Of a DNA stretch of 64,000 bases, positions 43,949-54,684 are shown one piece after another (positions within the stretch are counted from its first letter, which is position 1; each line of letters begins with the position of its first letter). Source of the DNA: Acanthosepion lycidas (taxonomy: Eukaryota > Mollusca > Cephalopoda > Sepiida > Sepiidae). The notes beneath the pieces are model-generated. The model searched no databases. It worked only from the letters and a program-made list of their open reading frames with translations, and had not been told where the DNA came from. The DNA lies in assembly GCA_963932145.1 (NCBI GenBank), contig OZ010586.1:68089254-68153253 (forward strand), written 5' to 3'. The translations under genes and the position numbers were made by a program.

Positions 43949-44131
43949 CTACTCGAAATTATAACGGCAGCGGCAGACTGTTGCAGTTTCACAACTGTAT
44001 TCTGCGTGACTAATTCTACATTTGCCACAGAGGAAGTCATGAAATCCAGTGTGTAGGTCACTTTCTGGCAAGTTGAGGTCCACCTTAATCCAATTCACAC
44101 CATCGGCACTTTGTTCTACTCTGATTTTCTT
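43949..44131 (-). CDS. Possible C-terminal exon of unknown Cys-rich protein
   Basis: The minus-strand frame is open for 60 codons and ends with TAG. The product includes VEQSADGVNWIKVDLNLPES then FLCGKCRISHAEYSCET and VCRCRYNFE, with six cysteines near the end (CxxC, C, CxC spacing). The composition is not repeat-like and matches no mobile element in the window. No start codon or clear splice acceptor was fixed, and the family is not recognised; it may be a pseudogene. Confidence 0.28.
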   Translation of the reverse strand, partial: KKIRVEQSADGVNWIKVDLNLPESDLHTGFHDFLCGKCRISHAEYSCETATVCRCRYNFE

Positions 44132-44307
44132 TCACCTCCAACCAACTCTTGTAAAGCCAAACGACAATAGGAAATATTTGACAGGAGAAGGTTTTTGTGA
44201 AAATCTGCAGGCAGACGTATTTAGTCACCAAGACAATCGTCATAAAGAAAGCGATAAGCAAAGAAGAAATTAAATTCTTGGATACGAGATAAAGCCGACG
44301 ACGGCGA

Positions 44308-44308
<1 letters not shown>
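44132..44308. other. Unassigned spacer
   Basis: Nothing recognised. Confidence 0.45.

Positions 44309-44341
<33 letters not shown>
44309..44341. repeat. (TA)n microsatellite, left edge of composite element
   Basis: Short TA run preceded by GACGACGGCGACGA. Confidence 0.95.
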
Positions 44342-44343
<2 letters not shown>

Positions 44344-44655
44344 TCGATTCCAGTCGAATTCATTGCATTCACTTACGTGCTAATACCTTTAGGAAAGGTA
44401 TATGAATCCTCTTTTTCACCCTCCAGCTATGGGTAAATAGCAGGACTGAGTTCTATAGCCTTAGATGGCAACTGGTCTAGGAGAAGGACAACTCTGAATT
44501 CAAAACCTGCGGAGGGTCGTTTGGGGACCTTATGGCACGTAGTGCACCAGGTCTTTGTAATCGGCCCTTCAAAAAGTGTGGATGGTTCTGTACAGAACCA
44601 TCACCACTATAATCAAATCACATGTGCTGATGTGGAATACGACGGGAGGGTCGAA
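44342..44655 (+). mobile_element. Composite element, second copy, between TA tracts
   Basis: 44345-44480 is SINE-A body; 44481-44655 is the same module as 9773-10001, including the frame GTLWHVVHQVFVIGPSKSVD. The junction CTGGTCTAG...GACAACTCTGAATTC is the same in both copies. Confidence 0.65.
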
Positions 44656-44691
44656 TATATATATATATATATATATATGGATGGATGGATT
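44656..44691. repeat. (TA)n plus (GGAT)n
   Basis: TA run to 44678 then three GGAT units. Confidence 0.95.
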
Positions 44692-45623
44692 CTCCCGTCG
44701 GGAGCAACGAATGAGGGTTTATTAAATTCTAGATTTTTACTGAATAATCTGTACAAGTGAATTGTTTCAGTTGGTCATCTCCATGTGCCCTGCTATGCAC
44801 ACTCCCTCCATCAAAGCGCCATGTCCTGTACTGGTGCAGTTTGTGATACATGTCAGATGATACTACAATCACAGGCTTTTATAGGATAGGAGTTTTCTAT
44901 CACCTAGCTGCATGCTGACCGTTGGCACCTCTGAGATGCTCAACCGCCCATTGCCAATCGTCTTCAGGCAGGTTTGGATTCAGAGATTACCTTCTCCTAG
45001 ACTGTTTTGCCAACCAAAGCTATAAGGCACAGGCAAGAATATGTTGTTTTTTCGTTTTTTTTAAATTCACCGGATCTGAGAGTGGTTTCTCTTAGAGGGT
45101 GGGTGCAGGTACCAAAGGATACATTTTCTTTATTTAAGAGATCGAAACGTCTATCAGACAGATGAAATTTAAATTTTTATTAATTCATTATTTCAAAATG
45201 TTAGCACATCAGAAGATAGCTATTAATGTCAACAATTGTGTACAAATAGCTATTAATTAAAAATATTTGTAATTAATGTATAATATTATCCATGTACAAG
45301 ATTCTCGTTTTTGATAAAAGTTAAAAAATAACCATAAATACGTAATAAATGCGTATGTTGTGGAAAATTCCTTTTTCCACAATATAGCTATTTATGCTAT
45401 TATAATGCTTATTACCAAAACAATAATACTATCGAATAAATTTTAATCATTAAAGTATATTTAATCAGATCTCCCTAATATAGCTGTTGTGATCAGTAAG
45501 AAGAGGTTATAGTAGTTCCAACGAGAGAAGAGTCTGTATATTAAAAAGAAGAGAGAAACCGCAAACGGTTTTGGTTGTAATGTGGATTTATTTTTAAATA
45601 TATTATGTTTCATTTTCCATAAT
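44692..45623. other. Unassigned sequence
   Basis: No gene or repeat recognised. 45460-45540 contains GTTCCAACGAGAG, similar to the foldback at 62.97 kb. Confidence 0.4.
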
Positions 45624-45666
45624 TTTACTACACGGGTTTCCGGTCTCGCGACCTTCATCAGGCAAA
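45624..45666 (-). ncRNA. Hammerhead-ribozyme-like motif, near-canonical
   Basis: On the minus strand: TTTGC, CTGATGA, AGGTCGCGAGACCG, GAA, ACCCGTGT, A, GTAAA. Stem I is 5 pairs (one wobble), stem II GGTC/GACC with a GCGA tetraloop and a closing A-G mismatch, stem III AC/GT, and the pre-cleavage base is A in a GUA triplet. All conserved core bases (CUGAUGA, GAA) are present. Predicted cleavage lies between 45629 and 45628. Such short stem III forms are known from Penelope-like elements. Confidence 0.62.
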
Positions 45667-45766
45667 TAGTGGATATTTCCACATATTATTAAAAGCAATT
45701 AAATTTTCTTGTGTTTTTCGATGTTAAATAGTCTCGCTATTAAGCATTCTCTTTTTTATGTGTTAG

Positions 45767-45849
45767 TGACCCAAATGTCTTCCTTGAAATGGCAGTGAAA
45801 AAGTTCTACGTGAAGGGTCATAAAACAATTAAGACTGGTCCGAGAAATG
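45767..45849 (+). CDS. Possible internal exon of unknown gene
   Basis: Preceded by CATTCTCTTTTTTATGTGTTAG, a pyrimidine-rich 3' splice-site-like tract (the last 20 bases are the relevant part), and followed by AAATG|GTGAGA, a strong donor match. The 83 nt are open and read DPNVFLEMAVKKFYVKGHKT then IKTGPRN. Codon composition is coding-like and the sequence matches no repeat here. Family unknown; too short to be sure. Confidence 0.27.
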
Positions 45850-45911
45850 GTGAGAAAGATATTTATATTCTTATCTTTTAATGATATATATATATATTCT
45901 ATATTTTTAAC

Positions 45912-45917
<6 letters not shown>
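45850..45917. other. Short spacer
   Basis: Nothing recognised. Confidence 0.5.

Positions 45918-46000
<83 letters not shown>
45918..46000. repeat. (TA)n(TG)n microsatellite
   Basis: TA to about 45955, then TG. Confidence 0.97.
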
Positions 46001-46004
<4 letters not shown>

Positions 46005-46250
46005 ATAATTATATATAAAAGAACAGACAAAACCGACAGCGTTGAGTATTCTGCTCAAAATTGTGGATATTCTGCCCGAATTTCATGTCTTATTTTTTGT
46101 TCAAGTACTTTCGTACATCTCAGTCATTTTTCAAGAACTAAAGTTTTATCTGTGTGTTACCACAGAGATACAACATAAATTTCTGATAGATTATCGATAA
46201 CATCGAGATCAATACTCAACACCTTATTCAAAAACTGGAAAATTTTTGAC

Positions 46251-46252
<2 letters not shown>
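46001..46252. other. Unassigned spacer
   Basis: Nothing recognised. Confidence 0.45.

Positions 46253-46306
<54 letters not shown>
46253..46306. repeat. (TA)n microsatellite
   Basis: Pure TA run. Confidence 0.97.
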
Positions 46307-46309
<3 letters not shown>

Positions 46310-46399
46310 TTTCTGTTCATACTTCATTTTTATGGATACACTTATTTGAATAAATGCTCCGTTCTTTTAATTAACAGTACTAATTACCTACATTATATA

Positions 46400-46689
46400 C
46401 ATTGTTCATTGGTGTCCTCATCTTTATTGCCTTATTCACGACGTTTCGGCCTTGTACGCTCCGGCATTCTTCACGTAACAGGAATTTCGAACTGAACCCT
46501 TTATTTCGTCCACCAGGGTACTCTGTTCTAGTTCCACAGACCATGCCTCTTCCGGGTGTCTCAGTTATCTCTCTTTAATTCATCACTCCAAGTTTTGTTC
46601 ACCACAACAGTAGCCAGGAATTGAAATTACAACTCTTTGTGTCAAGTCAATTATTACAATACCCCATCTCAAAAATATTGACGGTATCA
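46400..46689 (-). mobile_element. HH-SINE inserted in the foldback arm
   Basis: On the minus strand: GAGTTGTAATTTCAATTCCT (box B-like), AAGAGGCATGGTCTGTGGAA, the hammerhead-like core and AATAAGGCAATAAAGATGAG. The uninterrupted right arm shows what sequence it split. Ends fixed only to within about 15 bp. Confidence 0.65.
46436..46478 (-). ncRNA. Hammerhead-ribozyme-like motif in HH-SINE
   Basis: TTAC, GTGAAGA, stem II, GAAA, CGTC, GTGA. The first core base is G instead of C, so probably inactive. Confidence 0.45.
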
Positions 46690-47052
46690 ATAACATTTAT
46701 CGGCTTTAATGTTCGAGAAATTTCGTAAAAATATGCGTTCTCCGACAGGAATCGAATCTGTATGCCATACGGAACCTTCGAAAGCTCGAATTACTGCTTA
46801 ACCGGAAGTTCTCTGTGGCTTTTCTGTGTCTGAACGGTCATAGCAGGCCAAGATAAATCATGGTTCTGTATAGCATACACGTTCGATTCCTGTCGAAAAA
46901 CGCATATTTTCTATGAAATTTCTCGACCATTCGAACCAGTAAATGTAATTAATACTGCTTAATTAAAGAACAGAGCATTTACTCATACCTGTATCCATAC
47001 AAAATAGCGTGTATATGAAATATATGAAATATTTGTCGGATTTATCCGTTTT

Positions 47053-47056
<4 letters not shown>

Positions 47057-47110
<54 letters not shown>
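47057..47110. repeat. (TA)n microsatellite
   Basis: Pure TA run, left edge of the next element. Confidence 0.97.
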
Positions 47111-47114
<4 letters not shown>

Positions 47115-47275
47115 TAGAATCTATTTGTTAAGGACCAAAATTATTAAAAACTAACGAGACGAAAAACTGTTCTTAGCACAGGCATTTCGTCCGCGGAGGC
47201 TTTATAAAAGTCCCTCCGAGGATGAAACACATCGGCTAAGAATAGCTTTTCCTCTTTTCATTTTTTCTCTTTTCA

Positions 47276-47278
<3 letters not shown>
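47111..47278. repeat. 168-bp segment with hairpin, between TA tracts
   Basis: 47172-47240 folds into an imperfect hairpin of about 32-bp arms (CTTAGC...GGCTAAG, with CGGAGG/CCTCCG near the loop). The GAAAC and GCTAAGAA strings resemble ends of Penelope-like retroposons (inference). Confidence 0.5.

Positions 47279-47346
<68 letters not shown>
47279..47346. repeat. (TA)n microsatellite
   Basis: Pure TA run. Confidence 0.97.
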
Positions 47347-47349
<3 letters not shown>

Positions 47350-48429
47350 AGGCACAAACAAGATTGTAAATATTTAGTACAAGTGAATAAAATTGTTAAT
47401 GAGTCTCCTGAAATTACACACTGTGGATTTGGACTTGATTTTTTATTGACTGTTCCTTAATATTTTAAGTCTGGAATACTCATCTTTCAATTTCTCTCTT
47501 CCCCTTGTCTCACTCTTTGCTCCCTATCAATGGAATGCAAAGGCACATATTCTTAAAACACGCGCCCGCAAATGCTTATTCACTTAAAGAGTAAGACCCT
47601 ACTGTTACTGAAGTGTGGTTATTATCTTAAATGGTGAGATCTAACAGAAACCAGTATTTAACACATTAGAACGGTCATCATAAAGCTGTTGAAATAGCCG
47701 CCCTTGAGGTCAAGTCCAACAGTATCAGCTTTGCACATATGAAAGAAAGCATATGAATCAACTTTTTGGTGTCCCGTATGGGTGTTGATGGAGGTGGAAG
47801 CTCCCGCTGAGCTGAAATTTAATCTATGTCTACATTAACACGCAGTCTGAAGTGGTTATAACTACTATCACCCTTTGGCAGTATGAAACATTTGAAGAAT
47901 CCAAGAACATTCAGAATATTTTTGACATCATTTCATATATACGTAAGTTCTAAATAACAGAATAATTTGCCTTCTAACATTAAAAATTCCACTCCCACAA
48001 AAACAAGAATCTTTGACGAGCCATACTCACTCTCGTCCTGAATAAACATAACACATCGTAGAAGACAGCGTCAAATAAGCTGGCATATAAATTAAAGATG
48101 GGACCCGTAAACAGGGCGATATCGACCCCTGGAAGTTGATAGGAAAGATCTTGGGGTTCGATAAATGCGTTTAGGTGGGTGATAAATGCTTGGGGGTCAA
48201 AGGGGAAATAAATCGTGATGACTCACAGCTTAAACTCATCTATTTCCAAACAAATTGTTTTAACGGAAAGATTTTATAAATTTCAGCCGACAGTACTACT
48301 GGTCAAGGAATGTCGAACGTTTCTTTATAGGGAAACGGCTAATATTCCAATTCAGCATTTGGGGTTATTGCTTCGGTAGCTGTCTGTCTTGTTTTTCTTT
48401 TCTGTTTATGTTTTCTTAGTCTTCTCTTA
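47347..48429. other. Unassigned sequence
   Basis: About 1.1 kb without recognised gene or repeat. Confidence 0.4.
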
Positions 48430-48705
48430 GGGAGTGGCACGGTGGAGTAATGAATAAGCGGCTCGGATTCAGAAAACAGGATTTCCAATTGAATCCATTA
48501 CATTCACTTACATGCTAATACCGGTGGGAAAGGTATGAATCCTATTCTACTCCCCGCCACCTATGAGTAAATAGCAGGACAGGCCGGGTTCCACTGCAGA
48601 AAGAAATGGCAACATACTGCTCGAAAAAATCTGCCTCGTCAGTCATGTATCGAAAGATACATGGTCGCCAAATCGTGTATCACGCATGGCTGACTGACTC
48701 TTCTT
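48430..48705 (+). mobile_element. SINE-A, near full length
   Basis: Head GGTGGAGTAATGAATAAGCG, decayed box B (TTCCAATTGAATCC), body and 3' CGTGTATCACGCATGGCTGA. A short segment between the TAGCAGG core and AGAAAGAAATGG is missing relative to 8826-9150. Confidence 0.82.
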
Positions 48706-48836
48706 CTGTTATTTGTTTATTCTTGCTTTCTTTTGTTTCTTTTCTTTTAACGTTTCAAGTTTTTTTTTTCATTTGACAGGCTTTATATTGGTAGAATTGT
48801 AAAGTTTACCAATATTTGTAAATTTTACCACTAGTT

Positions 48837-48900
<64 letters not shown>

Positions 48901-48927
48901 AAAATTTCCCGAAGTATGTTTTCAGTC

Positions 48928-48982
<55 letters not shown>

Positions 48983-49084
48983 GAAAAATATACAGAAAGA
49001 ACAAACAAAATATACAGTAAAATATACAGAAAAAACAAACAAAAATCTTAATATGCAATTATGCTGTATTAATGTTAATATAAT
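48706..49084. repeat. Spacer with two (TA)n tracts
   Basis: TA runs at 48842-48896 and 48931-48978 enclose 34 bp of other sequence. AAATATACAGAAA units repeat after 48980. Confidence 0.85.
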
Positions 49085-49127
49085 GTCAACGTCGGACGTT
49101 TCGGTCTATTTAGACCATCATCAGGAC
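49085..49127 (-). ncRNA. Hammerhead-ribozyme-like motif
   Basis: On the minus strand: GTC, CTGATGA, T, GGTCTAAATAGACC, GAA, ACGTCCGACGT, T, GAC. The canonical core is intact, stem II is GGTCTA/TAGACC, stem III ACGT/ACGT with a 3-nt loop, and the pre-cleavage base is T. Stem I is only 3 pairs and one extra T precedes stem II. Confidence 0.52.
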
Positions 49128-49659
49128 GTATTCATAAAACATAATTAACATTAGACTATATTCAATTCAACATGAGAAATACGATGGACATAAGAGCAAG
49201 ACTAATCCAAAAAGATAACTGAAATTTATTATATAAGATCAGCATTCCGTTTAAATATGATCACCTCATCACGTGGGCGATGTTGTGAAAACGTATTCGA
49301 AGATGATTTCAAAATGTCAAATAAGCTCGATTGAACTATTTTCTCGTATAAACAGTTTCATACAAGCTTGAAGTCTTCCATGTTATTAACATGGTAACAT
49401 TCAATAGAGGCACTTTTAAATTCTAGTAGGAGCGTTAACGCAAAGGAGTGATAATTCAAAACAACAGAAATAATACATTTCACACAGTCAAAATATGAAA
49501 AGAAACTAACACCAAAAATACCCCAATCTTTACAATTGCTAAGGAAGTGACCAAAAGCGCTTTTGACAATGGACGATATGGTGAGTTTTTATCCCTGAAT
49601 CCCACCAAACGCATAAATGTAAGCAGGTTGGAAAATCTAAATAAAAATCTGACAATATA
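49128..49659. other. Unassigned sequence
   Basis: Nothing recognised. Confidence 0.45.
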
Positions 49660-50577
49660 CACATATATATATACGTATGTAGAATAAATATTATATATAT
49701 ATGTATATATATAGAATGAATATTATATATATATGTATATATATATGTATCTATATAAAATGAATATTATATATATATGTATATGTATATATATAAAATG
49801 AATATTATATATATATGTATTTATATATATAAAATAAATATTATATATATATGTATTTATATATATAAAATGAATATTATATATATATGTATATATATAT
49901 ATATAATGAATATTATATATATATGTATATATATATAATGAATATTATATATATATATGAAATGAATATTATATATATATATATATAATGAATATTATAT
50001 ATATATATAATGAATATTATATAAATAGATATAAAATAAATATTATATATATATATAATGAATATTATATATTTATATATAAAATGAATATTATATATAT
50101 ATATAAAATGAATATTATATATTTATATATAAAATGAATATTATATATATATATAAAATGAATATTATATATATATATAATGAATATTATATATATATAT
50201 AAAATGAATATTAGATATATATATAAAATGAATATTATATATATATATATAAAATGAATATTATATATATATATATGTATATATATATATAAAATGAATA
50301 TTATATAAATATGTATATATATAGAGAGAAAATGAATATTATATATATATATAAAATGAATATTATATATGTAAAATAAATATTATATATATAAAATGAC
50401 TATTATATATATATATATAAAATAAATATTATATATATATATCAAATGAATATTATATATATATAAAATAAATATTATATATATGTTTATATATAAAATG
50501 AATATTATATATGTATATATATATAAAATGAATATTATATATATATATATATGTATATGCATATCTAAAATGAATAT

Positions 50578-50613
<36 letters not shown>

Positions 50614-51006
50614 TAAAATGAATATTATATATATATGTATATATATATATAAAATGAATATTATATATATATGTATATATATATATAAAATGAATATTAT
50701 ATATATATGTGTATATATATATATATAATGAATATTATATATATGTGTATATATATATATATAAAATGAATATTATATATATATATGTATATACATATAT
50801 AAATAAAATGAATATTATATATATATAAAAAATGAATATTAATATATATGTATATATATATATAAAATGAATATTAAGTATATATATGTATATATATATA
50901 TAAAATGAATATTATGTATATATATATATAAAATGAATATTATATATATGTATATATATAAAATGAATATTATATATATATGTATATATATATATAAAAT
51001 GAATAT

Positions 51007-51038
<32 letters not shown>

Positions 51039-51788
51039 ATGAATATTATATAAATGTATATATGTGTATATATATATATATAAAATGAATATTATATATA
51101 TGTATTTATATATATAAAATGAATATTATATATATATGTATATATAGATATGTATATATATAAAATGAATATTATATATATGTATATATATATAATGAAT
51201 ATCATATATATATGTATAAAATGTATATTATATATATATATATAAAATGAAGATTATATATATATATATAAAATGAATATCATATAAATATATATAAAAT
51301 AAATATTATATATACATATAACGAATATTATATATTTATATACAAAATGAATATTATATATATATATATAAAATGAATATTATATATTTATATATAAAAT
51401 GAATATTATATATATATATAAAATGAATATTATATATATATATAAATGAATATTATATATATACATATAAAATGAATATTATATATATATATAAAATGAA
51501 TATTATATATCTTAATATAAAATGAATTTTATATATATATATATATAGAAAATTAATATTATATATATATATATATATATAAAATGAATATTATATATAT
51601 ATGTATATATATATATATATAAAATGAATATTATATATATATAAAATGAATATTATATATATATATGTATATATATATAACGAATATTATAAAGATGTGT
51701 ATATATATATATATAAAATGAATATTATATATATATGTATATATATATAAATAAAATGAATATTATATATAGATATATAAATAAAATG

Positions 51789-51833
<45 letters not shown>

Positions 51834-52146
51834 TTATATATATATATATGAAATGAATATTATATATATATGTAAAATGAATATTATATATATGTATATA
51901 TATTAAAATGAATATTATGTATATATATATATATAAAATGGATATTATATATATATGTGTATATATATATAAAATGAATATTATATATATATGTATATAT
52001 ATATAAAATGAATATTATATATATATATATATATATATAAAATGAATATTATATATATATGTATATATATATATATAAATAAAATGAATATTATATATAT
52101 ATAAATAAAATGACCATGTGTATATATATAAATAAAATGAATATTA

Positions 52147-52203
<57 letters not shown>

Positions 52204-53387
52204 AATATTATATATATATATAAAATGAATATTATATATATATATATGTATATGTATATAAAATGAATATTATGTATATATATGTATATATATATTAAAT
52301 GAATATTATGTATATATATGTATATATATATAAAATGAATATTATATATATATGTATATATATATAAGATGAATATTATATATATATATATGTATATATA
52401 TATATAAAATGAATATTCTATATATATGTATGTATATATATATAAAATGAATATTATATATATATGTATATATATATATATAAAATGAATGTTATATATA
52501 AATGTATATATATATATAAAATGAATATTATATATATATATGTATATATACATAAAATGAATATTATATATATATATATGTATATATACATAAAATGAAT
52601 ATTATATATATATTTTGTATATTTATATAAGAAATGAATATTATATATATATACATATATATAAAATGAATATTATATATATATATATGTATATATATAT
52701 ATAAAATGAATATTATATTTATATATCTATATATATATAAAATGAATATTCTATATATATTTATATATATATAAAATGAATATTATATATATATGTATAT
52801 ATATATATATAAAATAAATATTATATATATATGTACATATATAAAAGGAATATTATATATGCATATATATATATAAAATGAATATTATATATATATATGT
52901 ATATATATATATATAATGAATATTATATATATATGTATATATATGTAAAATGAATATTATATATATATGTATATATATATAATGAATATTATATATATAT
53001 ATGTATATATATAAAATGAATATTATATATATATCTATATATATATATAAAATGAATATTATATATATATGTATATATATATATAAAATGAATATTATAT
53101 ATATATATTTATATATATATAAAATTAATATTAAATATATATATGTATATATATATATATATATATAAAATGAATATTATATATATATATGTATTTATAT
53201 ATAAAAGGAATATTATATGTATATATATGTATATATATATATAAAATAAATATTATATATATATGTATATATATATAAAATGAATATTATATATATGTAA
53301 AATGAATATTATATATATATATAATGAATATTATATATATGCATAATATATATTATATATATATATATGTATAATGAATATTATATA

Positions 53388-53462
<75 letters not shown>

Positions 53463-53490
53463 TATTATATATATTTATATATATTTATAT
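49660..53490. repeat. AT-only minisatellite array of about 3.8 kb
   Basis: Nearly 4 kb of variable-length units, each with a core AAAATGAATATTATATATAT followed by TATATGTATATATA-like filler; unit spacing mostly about 25-50 bp. The core is well kept while the TA filler varies. Open frames inside (for example 51981-52553) are artefacts of the repeat. The last 120 bp are pure TA. Confidence 0.97.
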
Positions 53491-53494
53491 ATAA

Positions 53495-53775
53495 TCATTT
53501 TTTCTCGAAAAAAGAGGAGGTATTTTGCTTTTAAAATTAAATGAACCTTTCACTCGCCAGTAATTTACAGTCGCCTGTGGAGACGCATTGATACGTGTTG
53601 AAATACGATTGCAATTGTATCGCGATTTTGTACATGTTTTTAATTTAATATCCTAAAAATAAATAATATTTTGCTCTTCTCTGTAGTGAGCTCTGTATGA
53701 GCCCTCTTTCAAATTAAATGTTACGAGCGCTGGAATTGTATTCTCGTCGTTCTCATCTTATCTGTATATATATAT
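53495..53775 (+). mobile_element. Relative of the foldback-arm family
   Basis: TGTACATGTTTTTAATTTAA, TATCCTAAAAATAAATAAT and ATTAAATGTTACGAGCG parallel 39130-39250. The left part contains a hammerhead-like motif at the same relative place. Confidence 0.6.
53569..53627 (+). ncRNA. Hammerhead-ribozyme-like motif with long stem III
   Basis: Stem I AGTCGC/GCGATT (6 pairs, one G-U), core CTGTGGA, stem II of 6 pairs, GAAA, stem III ATACGATT/AATTGTAT (8 pairs, one G-U), pre-cleavage C. The first core strand departs from CTGATGA at two positions, so activity is doubtful. Confidence 0.45.
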
Positions 53776-54349
53776 ATACATATATACACGCGCATATCTA
53801 GTAATATCCCGCTTTAGGTCATTTTAGTCCAAATCCCTCTTTACGTCTTTTTTTTTAGTATAAATTTCAGTGTTATTATGTCCGACGTTACAACAGCCAG
53901 CAGTTTTCCCCGTGTCCATCATAAAACAACGTGAAATATATAAATCTTTCCTTAAAGATACATTTAAATAAAAAAATATAAATATTAACAATAAAAATTA
54001 AAAATTATTCTTATTTATTTAAAGTTATATATGTATTGTTTATTATTATTTCTTTCAACTTTTCCCTCAGTTACCGAGATTATTCTATATTAGTATTTAT
54101 TTGTTTATGTACAACTTACTTGCAGATCGTTTCTCTTTTTTTACTTTCTCTTTTTCCTTCCGTAAAGATATATTTATCAACTACCCTCGTTCATTTTTTA
54201 TCAATTGATTCTTTAGGTTTTAGTCAGCCATTATAAATTGTATGTGAAATGATGACGCCTCTCCGAGAATTTTAGGCTTAAATCCTTATTTATATTTTCA
54301 ATTTTGTTTCTGCTGTCTTTTCTAAATTTTTAAGAAACTTTTCGATATT
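53776..54349. other. Unassigned AT-rich sequence
   Basis: Nothing recognised. Confidence 0.45.
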
Positions 54350-54670
54350 TTAGTATCTGTCTAGGTTTCTGAGATGAGGTATTATGTACACTATTTACAT
54401 AATTCGGAGTATTGTCCTCATCTTGTTGCCATAGTTATCATAACGTTTCGGCCGTTGTACGTTCCGGCTTTCTTCAGATGATTGGAATGAACTGAACCAT
54501 AGACTGTTCTAGTTCCACGTGCCATGTCTGATGGATTTCAGTTATCAGATATCGTCTGTTAATTCACCTCTCCAAGTTCTTCACTGCCTTAACCAGGTAT
54601 TGAACTCACAACTTTTTGGGTCCTGTCACTGTATCTAACCAAGCCTTTTAACCATGTGTCCTTAAGGATA
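54350..54670 (-). mobile_element. HH-SINE
   Basis: On the minus strand: GTTGTGAGTTCAATACCTGG head, CATGGCACGTGGAACTAG body, hammerhead-like core, and CATAATACCTCATCTCAGAA at the end. The layout matches the other copies. Confidence 0.68.
54438..54481 (-). ncRNA. Hammerhead-ribozyme-like motif with compensatory stem I change
   Basis: TCAT, CTGAAGA, GCCG/CGGC-type stem II, GAAA, CGTT, ATGA. Stem I is TCAT/ATGA where most copies have TCAC/GTGA: both sides changed and pairing is kept. Pre-cleavage base T is allowed. Confidence 0.58.
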
Positions 54671-54684
54671 TCTGTGTATCGAAG

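Larger units (their letters stand above)
46328..47007. mobile_element. Foldback of two inverted SINE-V-like copies, one interrupted
   Basis: The left arm is 46328-46388 plus 46690-46776; the right arm is 46862-47007. Arms share GTTCGATTCCTGTCG (box B-like), AAATTTCTCGA and GAACAGAGCATTTACTCA. The left arm is split by an HH-SINE. The spacer is about 85 bp. Confidence 0.8.

Noticed and set aside
51981-52553. 190-codon open frame of Ile/Tyr repeats
   Set aside because: It is the translation of the AT minisatellite, not a gene.
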